Of a stretch of DNA of 64,000 bases, positions 1-9,796 are shown one piece after another. The DNA is from Siphonodentalium dalli (lineage: Eukaryota > Mollusca > Scaphopoda > Gadilida > Siphonodentaliidae). A program made the position numbers and the translations under genes. The stretch's first letter is position 1. Each line of letters opens with the position of its first letter. The notes below the pieces were generated by a model. It ran no database searches and was not told the origin of the DNA. It was given only the letters and a program-made list of their open reading frames with translations. The DNA is taken from the NCBI GenBank assembly GCA_032622095.1, contig CP136063.1, positions 62,695,897 through 62,759,896 of the forward strand, in the 5' to 3' direction.

Positions 1-1587
1 TTAATATTAATCGATAGAAGCATTTCCGGACAGGAGTCTTCGATTCAAATCTAATATTTTATACCCCGGTAACTATATAATACATGTTTACAAAGAGATA
101 ATCCACCTTTAAGGTAAGTAAACAGCGGTCGCCATGGACGAGAAAGGTCCACGTTGAATCAGTATCTTAACAAAAAATTAAGGTAATCCCCCACAATAAG
201 TAATAAAAATGATAAGCATTCCCTATTTATCACAGAGTAACCGTGAGGCCAACAGACCGCATTGTATCAATTTGCATGTGTGGACAATACGATGAAACAC
301 ATTGTATTAATAGATCAATCAGTCGCTTGTGGTCCGCTGATCAAAGAACAGACCTGACCTGAGTGGCCTCAATTTTAATGACCTATTTCAATAGTACACG
401 TCATGCAGCAAGTGACCTACTTTGTCAATGACATGTCGTTTACAAACGGCAGCAAACCTTTGATGCCTGTCTTACTGCTATTGCTGCAATTTTATTTCAC
501 TGTTAACCAGAGTGACGCAGCTACTGCATGTAGGTTCAACTTATATCATATCAATCTACATGTATGTCTTTCCCCATGTCACGTCAACACTGGACACTGC
601 ACTCTGTGCACTGGCCCGTGTGGGTTGCTGAGCAATTGTTAAACTTCCCGGAATAAACTTGTCAACAGAATGTGAATCCCCCCAATTCCCGTTATAAAGT
701 TGACAACTTGACATGAGTTATTAATATAAAGCCCCTCCCATTTAGCTGTCAATCTCCTGACATTGGCTGAGATTTTCAGAGAGGACGTTCCTCATTGGTC
801 AACAGGTAGTGTTTGTACTCTCTAATTAATTTTGTTCAGATAACAGTGCAGCAATGGGGTTGAATGTCGGCATCTTTATGCTTCCGGGCCTATGGGATTT
901 CACTGATAGTCGATACATGGACGAGGTTTTAAATAGTTTTTTTTCTTCTTAGACAATACAATACAAGTTGCAACAACAAACATTATAGATGAACATCTAG
1001 TACATATCTTTGGCGAGTTCATGTAGGCCTACCTATAGCCATGCAAGCACATACCCACCCGTCGCTATCGCTATATATCAGTGTATATACAGTCCGTAGA
1101 TATTAACGATATGACCTTACATCGATCGTTGGCTGAATTCATTATTACCTCGCCACATTTAAACGACCAAAATTAATAGGCATGCAACCCCTATTATGAT
1201 GGTTCATGAATATCATAAAGCAGATTTATGTGTATTTCGAACCCTGAAGTTTATTTACAATGTACTTCCGAGAAAGTCCATCATGACAACATCTGCTGAC
1301 ACTTTCTACAAATTTTATTATCGGCCACAAATGATGCAACCTGTATCACATACCTTTCTTTTCCAGAGAATGAGAGAAACTCTTCAGAGTCATTAGAATA
1401 GGACAGGAGGTAGGGGTCTGACCGGAACTGCACGACAAATGCCGATCCGATGATCTCAAGACATTATTCTTAGGACACTAATAAACAGATGAGTTCACAT
1501 TCTTGCTTTGTTCTCTCTGAGCCCTAATCGTCAGCAGCTTCCAACATGCAACTTTTATCTTGAACAATGAATGGAAATATGGTAAAA
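1..1587. other. No supported gene
   Basis: I see no reading frame with family motifs, splice-site support or compositional coding signal here. A 79-codon ORF at 403-642 starts with a hydrophobic stretch and ends Cys-rich, but nothing else supports it. The segment is AT-rich, unremarkable non-coding DNA. Confidence 0.5.
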
Positions 1588-1948
1588 AATACCCCTCTCC
1601 TAGCATCCCTGATGCAACTTGATGAGATGATTTTTTTTCCATATTGGAATGAACAGCGGAGGGATAAAAGTTCGCGCCCTTGGTCCCGCCCAGTTCCACT
1701 GTTCATTCCATTCAATTTGCCTCAATTAAGGCCTTGCCCCTACTTTTAGCTTTCAAATGGCAACGTTATTGGGTTTGCCAGGCCCATTATGCCCATGAGT
1801 ACAACGTGACCCCTCACAGTGCACGTTTCCTTCAACCACGGTTCATCAATGATTAGTGACCGCTTTGATCCCTCCACTGTTCATTACAATATGGAAAAAT
1901 CCGTCTCACACAGTCGCATCCTAGGGATGCTAGGATGAGAGGGGTATT
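1588..1948. mobile_element. MITE-like element with ~80-bp inverted repeats
   Basis: The left end begins AATACCCCTCTC at 1588 and its reverse complement closes the element at 1948. The arms remain alignable for about 80 bp, including the shared blocks TAGCATCCCT and TCCATATTG. The centre has no coding capacity. Small ORFs across it on both strands are by-products of the inverted repeat. Target duplication is unclear, so the superfamily is not assigned. Confidence 0.65.
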
Positions 1949-2241
1949 AGTCTTCTAAGTCAAGTAACAAAGGTTTTACTTCAACTGTCAGTGACAGCTC
2001 AACAGTATTTAGTAATGTTGTGTACAATATCGTCCTTTTTTGATGTGATACCCCATGCTCGGTATTCATGAGACCAATACAACAACACCTGTTAGAGAAT
2101 TGGTCTCCAAGCCGTGTGGGCCTGGAAACAATTGTACCTTTTCCTAAAGAACTCCAAACTCATTTGGTTTGGTGATTACAGGCTCACAACATTCAAAAAG
2201 GCTGATCTCTTCCGCCGATATCTCACAACATCATCATAACA

Positions 2242-2490
2242 ACATATGCCAGCAAAACTGGTTGGGGTGGGACAATGGACGGTCTCGGTCTCATGGTTCA
2301 GGGAATTTGGTCCCCAATTCAGAAATTGGAACACATCAACATTTTGGAAATGGAGGCAGTAATACAAACTCAACTTTTTCATTCCAAAAATTCAGGGAAA
2401 AACAATGTGTCAGTTGTGCAGTACATTCAAAAACGGGGGGTACCAGATCCCTCATTCGTCTGGCGGAAAAATTATGGCACACCGCATTCC
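2242..2490 (+). pseudogene. DIRS-type RNase H relic
   Basis: The plus frame reads YASKTGWGG, then GIWSP, then HINILEMEAV, then QYIQKRG, and in a shifted frame GGTRSLIRLAEKLW. This is the order of the RNase H domain of DIRS-like tyrosine-recombinase retrotransposons: a T-D-A-S..GWG start, a W-S block, an H-I-N.LE block and the YI.KQGGTRS block near the end. The first catalytic Asp is replaced (TYAS for TDAS), and a G-run at about 2437-2442 breaks the frame. A 5'-truncated LINE follows directly, so a reading frame starting at 2275 is a chimera of the two. The call is from motifs only. Confidence 0.6.
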
Positions 2491-2495
2491 CTGAA

Positions 2496-3872
2496 AAATG
2501 ATATTGACCTGTCCTTGGATCGTGGCAACTGTGTGCTTCTTCTGATGCTTGACTTAAGTGCGGCATTTGACACTTGCGATCATACCATTTTATTAGGACG
2601 GCTTCGTAGTGATATTCGAGTGAGCAACATCGCACTTGAATGGTTTAAATCATACCTTACTAACAGGAAACAACAGGTACTTATTGGCGAGACTCTCTCA
2701 GAGGAAGTATGCCTGGATGTTGGTGTCCCTCAGGGATCCATATTAGGGCCTCTGCTGTTTTTGATTTATACTCTGCCTTTGGGACGTATTCTAGAAAAAT
2801 ATGCAGTCAAATATCATCTCTACGCCGACGACACTCAGGTGTATTTAGAATTTTCTAGAAAGGATTTAAACTCGTATCATCAAGCTAAAAAACATCTCGA
2901 GGACTGCTATGTCGATATCAAAAACTGGATGTTGGAAAACAAACTCAAACTTAACAATGACAAGTCAGAATTTCTCGTTATTGGGTCAAAATATTCACAG
3001 AATGCCCTTTCGCAATTTGTCAACAACAACGACGAGTGCCGTTTCGATATACACCTGGGCCAAAGTGTGATAACATCATGCATAGATCTACGCAATCTTG
3101 GAGCCCATTTTGACTCAACGATGTCCATGGACAAATGGTTTCGAACTTGATCCGAGTTTGTTATTACCACCTTCGCTGCCTCCGACGCATTCGAGGATAC
3201 TTAAGTGATGATGTCATGAAGCATGCAGTTATCTCACTTGTATTGTCTCGGATCGATAGTTTAAACACTGTTTTGACGAACATCACGCAAGAGAATATTC
3301 GGCGTATTGATCTTGTGATAAATAGCTGCGCCCGATTGATAAAAAATGTCGCCAAATTCGACCATATCACACAGACGCTAATACAGGAGCACATTATGAC
3401 ATTCGAATTCAGACTTAAGTTCAAATGTGCGGTGACTATATACAAATCATTGAGAAAGACAACGCCTGAGTACATATCTGATATGTTTGTCCTAAAATCC
3501 GGCAGAGTTACGCATTCAACGACAAGCGGTTTAGACATTAGGACAATAGCGAAACCCAACGTGAATTACGGTACAAAATGTTTTCAGGAATTGGCTACGC
3601 AGGTATGGAACGGTCTGCCACAAACTGTTCGACGATGTTCTACATTGAAGGATTTCAAAACCGATCTCAAAACTATTTAGACAATGTTTCCCGCAAGTTA
3701 ATCGTTAATTTTAAATCTAGTTCTTAGTCATCATCTTAATTTCCTTTACCTTATTACTACGCTTTTTAAATTTTACATTCAATGTTATTTTTGTCGCGCT
3801 TTGTTGTAAAGCGCATTGAAACTTTATTGTATAATGCGTTTTTAAATGTATATATAATAATAATAATTGAAT
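2496..3872 (+). pseudogene. 5'-truncated L2-like LINE, reverse transcriptase in two frames
   Basis: A frame open to 3150 carries RT motifs in order: LDLSAAFDTCDH (fingers/palm), VPQGSILGPLLFLIY, and the catalytic YADDTQVY box, followed by the thumb block NKLKLNNDKSEFLV. A frameshift near 3135-3150 moves the reading to a second frame (3135-3680), holding the usual C-terminal LINE blocks: SRIDSLN, AKFDHIT, and WNGLPQTVRR before FKTDLKT. The tail holds GTAAAGCGCATTGAAACT and ends in a short (TAA)n run near 3858-3870, the 3'-tail style of the L2/CR1 group. The endonuclease and RT N-terminus are missing, as expected for a 5'-truncated insertion. It landed in a DIRS relic. Confidence 0.8.
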
Positions 3873-5360
3873 CGCAAGATATCGTTGTTCCACATTATAT
3901 GCGTCCAGTAAATTTAAATGTTCTGACAGGTAGTCAGATCAACAATAGTGAAGTTATGAGTTTATGAGAAGTTCTCAATTGCTGGCAAGTCGCGCCAAAA
4001 GACTATAGTGTACATAATGGGATTTCTATGTTCCTGAATACTCTAAGAAGATTCAGTGTACATATTGATGTATATTTAGATTGGACCGAAGATGTTGAAG
4101 GATACAGCAATTAAATGGTCCGTGTATAGGAGGGACTGGTGAAAACATTGTTTGAATGTTGGTACTATCTTACAAGGAGATAGTTCTAACCCACCTCCAA
4201 ATTTTACTGTTGGCATTTTAGCCAATGCTGCTAATAAATTGCATGTTGCCACAAAACGTGGGTAAACCTGAATGTGGATCCGATAGAGAGAGAGAGAGAC
4301 GAGTCGACAAGTTTTTGAATTTCACAACTGATCAAGGATCCACGCAGACTTCTACCGATGGAAGTCTGACGATCATGAAAACTGTGGCAATAGCGAAAAA
4401 GCCTGGGCAGAGGAAATGTGAAGACATCAAAAACATTGACTCAGAACAAAAACCCAGGCTAAAATAATTAAAATCTATCTCAATTTCAATCTATTTTACT
4501 CAATTTCAACCAACTTTACTCAAATTTTCTTTCTCAATTTCAATCAAATTTCCTCAATTTCAATTGAAACTACTGATAGGACTCGAGTGGTAAAATAGAT
4601 GCAAATAGCACAACCACTATAAAAGTCGCAAAGACACACTCCCCCTTAAATGTGGGTAACTGTGCCAAGACACATGAACACATACATAAGCACGTTGTGC
4701 TGAAATTAATATATTTGCACGTTACATGAAACAGATATATTTGCACATTACATGATTTATGTGCAATGTCTAGGCACTAGACATAACAAACTTTAAAGCT
4801 GCCTGACTTTTTAGTCTGCCGGTCCAAAGCCCGGATAAAAGCTGATGGGAGTTTTTTTTTTTTTTATTAAAATATCTAATTTATCACCTAACTGTGGCTA
4901 TTATTAATCTGATACCGTGCAGTAAGTTTTCTCTAAACAATGCGTGGAAGGTACCGTGCAGTAAGCTTTTCGCACAGTAGATTCTACCACTCACTCTCTC
5001 TAATGAAACGTTAAAATGACCTTGCAAATTCGCAACTGACGACCTTCTACTACTATGTTTCATTAATATACATGTTTTAAATAAACTTCCCATGCATAAA
5101 AAATGTTTTATTTGTACCGCACATTTCCGCGAAGTTATGCGCACTGTTTTGAGGTACCCCAAATACTCTAAATAGCTAACTGCAGTATATCAGACCCTAA
5201 TGTAGGTAAGAAGAGCATTTGATATCCACCTGCCCATAAGTCTGATTTGGGCATCAGAATATCCTCTCTGCTACCCAGCATGCTCCACCGATACGAAAAC
5301 TATGATGTGTTATACGAATGTGATCTAATGAACAAAAATTGAGGTAAATTTTAACATGTT
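3873..5360. other. Mostly non-coding; one doubtful 80-codon ORF
   Basis: An ORF at 4225-4467 encodes a basic, polar peptide with RERERRVDKF and ends KPRLK. I recognise no family and see no splice signals. At 4485-4570 there is a short degenerate array of CTCAATTTCAAT-like units, and at 4912-4970 the motif TACCGTGCAGTAAG occurs twice. Nothing else is supported. Confidence 0.35.
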
Positions 5361-6130
5361 CACTGCCAAAAACCAGTGGGAAATTCCGTCCAGTATGCCA
5401 ATATGGGATTGAATGTTTTGCGGACAGTAGATCGTATTTGACGTATGTAGGAGTGATATTTGAGTCAGAATCGGCTTACATCATACTAAAACATGACATA
5501 CACTGTAAAGCTATGGAATTTACCAACGTTTGATCGCTGGTGCTGCTACATGTTATCCATGTCTTGCATGATGTACAGGTACAGTGCTATACCAATGTAA
5601 GCATGGTGTGTGTAAGACACATATTTGTTTATAAGTTTGTCATTGGGGAAATTTGAGCATACACTACAAGTTACTGATGGCCATGGATGTGGAGTCGGAC
5701 AGTGACTCATCAGAAATAGTTTCTACAGATAGCGAGTATGACCCGGACGCAAGTGAAAGAAGTGAGACAGAGGTGTCCGCCCTAATATACCACGAATTGG
5801 CCGCAGACGTACATTGGCCAGGGTGGCGTATGAGGGGAAGGGTGTGTTCAGCAACTGCTGGAGATGTTGCTAGCAATGATATGCAGGCATACATGTAATT
5901 GATGAGGGAGTTGAGCCTGGAGCTGCACGTCATGGATGAGTACACACATGTGGAGGCATCGCTCATGGATGGGGGACCTCAACTCCTAGCACCACCCAAC
6001 AAGACTCGACAAATTAAGACTCGAACAACGCGTGGTCACAATGCCTAAAACATCCGTCTCAATTCAACGAATCACCTGGAATAGTAAATCCTCCTCCCAA
6101 TGCAGACCCAAGTGGCTTTTTTCGCGCCTT
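5361..6130 (+). repeat. Direct duplication, copy 1 (~0.77 kb)
   Basis: This segment recurs at 7468-8256 in the same orientation, nearly base for base. It opens CACTGCCAAAAACCAGT and closes just after AAGTGGCTTTTTTCGCGCCTT. Unrelated sequence of about 1.3 kb separates the copies. No terminal inverted repeat is evident, so it could be a segmental duplication or two insertions of a dispersed element. Confidence 0.85.
5677..5898 (+). CDS. Small acidic protein, unknown, in duplicated segment
   Basis: This 73-codon frame encodes an acidic, Ser-rich N-terminal half (VESDSDSS, TDSEYDPDASERSE) and a C-terminal half with HWPGWRMRGR. I recognise no family. The second copy at 7803-8024 keeps the frame with few substitutions. 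After a TAA the same frame runs on for about 48 codons (start LMRELSLEL, end RGHNA) to another stop. Both copies share that TAA, so the ORF could be the N-terminal part of a once longer acidic protein; transposases of piggyBac type often start this way, but that is only a guess. Confidence 0.35.
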   Translation: MAMDVESDSDSSEIVSTDSEYDPDASERSETEVSALIYHELAADVHWPGWRMRGRVCSATAGDVASNDMQAYM

Positions 6131-7467
6131 GACATAAATCAACCCATTGTATTGTATAGGAAGAAGGAAGAAATGTTGATATTAGACCGTAATCACCCAG
6201 CTAAAGCAGGTTGCGAAATGTTACCACTCAAGCCCTTTGGTCGACTATCGTTGTTTCCTTGCAATATCCATATTTCGTGTGGTAATTTCTAACTAATGTT
6301 ATTATGCATAGGCCTATTATACACATGGACAGCTAACCCGGAAAAATCAGATGTCAGATATCTCAAATATAAATTATGATTAGTTGAAGTTGCCGGGGTC
6401 AGTTATTCATGCCAGTCGACAATATGTTCTCTTGATATAGATGGTTTATGTATACGCGCTGGTATTTTATACATTTGAATTAACATAATAGTTATGGCGC
6501 GATACGTTGGCCTCTCAATCGTCTACAAATAATCCCCTTACATCAGCTATATACCTAATTAATATTAAGAGTTAAAATGACCATCAATAATGTCTCCGTT
6601 GTCCGATTTACGCTGTCCGAAATCGGACTTGTATTTCTGTTTACCCACCATAATATCACTTCTAATGGCTACATATACATGTATACAAACCCTGAACAGA
6701 GCAAACATTTAGTCATTATCCAATCTATATATTCCAGAGATGGATCCGGCTGATATGCAGATATACATGTATGAGTGCACGACGTGCCATCAAATTAGCA
6801 ACACATTTTGTCAAGCAATCTATAAGAGGCCACGCCACGCAGGAGAAGAATTGGCAAAACAAATTAGCCATAAAAATCCAGTCTCCACAAATCGGTAGTT
6901 CGGCAATATGGTTTAATAACAGAAACGATTGAAAGAAAAGACAGGGAGATTGTGTCAGATCAAAATACAAATTCCGTGAGGATTACCAACCGATTACAGA
7001 ACGATAACAAATCTGTTCAGGGAAGTGCAGAATCCCTACTCAACCATGTAAACGACTGCGGTTTCAGTCAACACCCAAGACTATATGTTCCACAAGTGAT
7101 GTTTGTGACCAGATCGCCACACATATAGTCATATACATGACTGGGCAGGTGAAATTGTACCACACCAATATGACACCATCTTCATGTTGATCCACACTGG
7201 CACGTTCGTGTATCTTTAAATGTAACATGTTCACTAGTAATCACACTAGTAGAGTTTATTTCTTGTTTGTTTAAATGTTATTTTCAAATCCTTTAAGCTA
7301 GATAGGGATGTAATGTTCTTAGTATGTTCCGTTTCATGCAAACTGGGTATTCCGGATTATTATGTAAACCAATATGTCAGCGTCCAGGTTTCCAATAAAC
7401 GGGCTCTCAATTTAATCGATCATTCCAATCAAATAACAACCAATTAACCCACCAGCAACATCACATT
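6131..7467. other. Spacer between duplicated segments, no gene seen
   Basis: No reading frame with recognisable motifs or repeats is visible. ORFs of up to 86 codons here look random. Confidence 0.5.
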
Positions 7468-8256
7468 CACTACCAAAAACCAGTAGGAAATTCCGTCCAG
7501 TATGCCAATATGGGATTGCATGTTTTGCCGAAAGTAGATCGTATTTGACTTATGTAGGAGTGATATTTGAGTCAGAATCGGCTTACATCATACTAAAACA
7601 TGACATACACTGTAAAGCTATGGAATTTACCAACGTTTGATCGCTGGTGCTGCTACATGTTATCCATGTCTTGCATGATGTACAGGTACAGTGCTATACC
7701 AATGTAAGCATGGTGTGTGTAAGACACATATTTGTTTATAAGTTTGTCCTTGGGGAAATTTGAGCACCACAAAAATGGCCCGTCACACATTACAAGTTAC
7801 GGATGGCCATGGATGTGGAGTCGGACAGTGACTCATCTCAAATAGTTTCTACAGATAGCGAGTATGACCCGGACGCAAGTGAAAGAAGTGAGACAGAGGT
7901 GTCGGCCCTAATATACCACGAATTGGCCACAGACGTACATTGGCCAGGGTGGCGTATGAGGGGAAGGGTGTGTTCAGCAACTGCTGGAGATGCTGCTAGC
8001 AATGATATGCAGGCATACATGTAATTGATGAGGGAGTTGAGCCTGGAGCTTCATGTCATGGATGAGTACGCACATGTGGAGGCATTGCTCGTGGAAGGGG
8101 AACCTCGACTCCTAGCACCACACAACAAGACTCGACAAATTACGACTCAAACAACGCATGGTCACAATGCCTAAAACATCCGTCTAAATTCAACGAAACA
8201 CCTGGAATAGTAAATCCCCTTCCAAATGCAGACCCAAGTGACTTTTTTCACGCCTT
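7468..8256 (+). repeat. Direct duplication, copy 2 (~0.79 kb)
   Basis: This is the partner of 5361-6130. It differs by scattered substitutions and by about 18 extra bases near 7766 (around AAAAATGGCCCGTC), just before the ORF start. Confidence 0.85.
7803..8024 (+). CDS. Small acidic protein, unknown, second copy
   Basis: This 73-codon copy matches the frame at 5677-5898 with only a few residue changes (for example Ser-Glu to Ser-Gln after the DSDS block and Ala to Thr before DVHWPGW). It ends at the same TAA, after which the frame again stays open for about 48 codons. Conservation of the frame in both copies is the only support for coding. Confidence 0.35.
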   Translation: MAMDVESDSDSSQIVSTDSEYDPDASERSETEVSALIYHELATDVHWPGWRMRGRVCSATAGDAASNDMQAYM

Positions 8257-9308
8257 CCTTTCTGACGATTTACTGGAAATGGTCAAAGAAATAAATATAT
8301 ATGTTGAAAGAAGTAAATAAACGACGTCCCCTTCAAAGACCTTCTCCACTTCATCATTGGAAATCTACCAATTTTGCTGAAATTAAGAAATTCATTTCAC
8401 TTCTACTGCACATTAACTTATGAAATTAAGACAATGTTTCAACTTTACACTGGCATGCTTTTGACAGCTGAATTGATCCACATGTTCAAACTCCAGGCAG
8501 AGTTATCTCTCATCGCTCCGCTGAGATCGCTGCATGGAGTTTGCCATTTGTTATTTACAGGCTGTCATAAAATTTTACCACATATTTAAACCACGTCTAT
8601 TAGACTCATGCATGCATTAAATAATGGAGATGATTATATATAAGTTTGGTGGTAATCGGCAACTAAACAAATTCTTATCATAGTTATTATTGCACATTAA
8701 AGACAGGCTGCATTTCAGTAATGAAACCGGGGCCACAGGATCAAAGAGGGTGTTTGTCATTATGATCCATTATGGGATAATAAATTATCATTATTTCGAA
8801 CCTATTACATATGTTTAGAATAGTAGCTGGTGGGAAGCATATACTGTAGTGGTTGTTGTGTTGACATTTGAGCAAATCTACTTCCGCCAGTAAATTTAAT
8901 ATATTGAGCAAATTGTCAGCACATTAATGATACAGTGTATGCATTGGCTATACATGTATATACACAAATCATCATTGAATACACGAACTATTGCCAAATC
9001 TGATTTGTTATTTGCTGCATGTAGTACCCCAGTATTAGGGAGACACATATATAGAATGCGTATATGTCGCCATAAAGGAGGTTGATCAAATGCCCACCGC
9101 TTCAATATGCATGCAACGTTTTAACTCTGCACAATATTAAACTGTATATATACATGTATGTTCTACCAATATAATTATACATTAATAATAACCAAATTTG
9201 AGACAAGCTGTCATGTTCAGTAGAATCGCCTGTTTTAAAGAAAACGTTTATTTGTGTTAATCTGCCATTAGAATGACAAATACCTACTATATATATATAT
9301 ATATGCAG
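8257..9308. other. No gene seen
   Basis: AT-rich non-coding sequence. A short (TA)n run at 9289-9304 directly precedes a splice-acceptor-like ATGCAG for the next exon. Confidence 0.5.
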
Positions 9309-9796
9309 GATTCAACCGGGAACGAAAGTATCAGGACATGAAGGTGTATAATTCGACAGACGTAATCATTCACCTCGGAGGGAATGACATCGATTTCGAC
9401 ATGACAGCTGCCGGTATGCTGGGGAGAATCATCAGGCTGAGACTAACGCTGGAACGACAAGGCAGGCTGGTGGTCTTTACATCAATACTAGACCGACGCA
9501 ACGACGGAATCTCCCAAACAGACACCAGCCCTCTCTCTTCCGGTGTGAGTTCAACAGGGTACACAATGCCGTCAACAGAGACCTCAGCACCGTCATCACT
9601 GTGCTACTGCTCTCCATCACAGGTGTTGGGTGTGATGACGATGGCATTCACCTTGACGACATTGGGATGACAGCTAGTGCAGTTGTTATTCATCAGCGAA
9701 GCTGCGCACGTCCTTCGAGAGGAAATCGAGGCCACTCAGCCCTTCCTGTCATGAAGATAACTCGGTTGCTTCGCCACGACCGTTCGGCTGTCCCTC
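9309..9796 (+). pseudogene. SGNH/GDSL-hydrolase-like exon, frame-broken
   Basis: An acceptor (ATATATGCAG) precedes 9309 and a donor (gtgagta) follows 9796. The first frame has VIIHLGGNDI, the GxND block of SGNH hydrolases (oxyanion-hole Gly and Asn), then VVFTSILDRR. Near 9535 coding shifts frame and reads FNRVHNAVNRDL, then DDGIHLDDIGM, the catalytic DxxH block. Near 9691 it shifts back and reads ISEAAHVLREEIEA to a TGA at 9752. The N-terminal block with the catalytic Ser should lie upstream and was not found. The stop overlaps an ATG (9751, ATGA) that opens the 2'-phosphotransferase-like frame, so this may be the remnant of a fusion. Two frameshifts make this copy non-functional as read. 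Confidence 0.65.

Noticed and set aside
403-642. 79-codon ORF with a hydrophobic start and Cys-rich end, like a secreted peptide
   Set aside because: No splice or promoter support, no conserved Cys pattern that I recognise, and codons look random.
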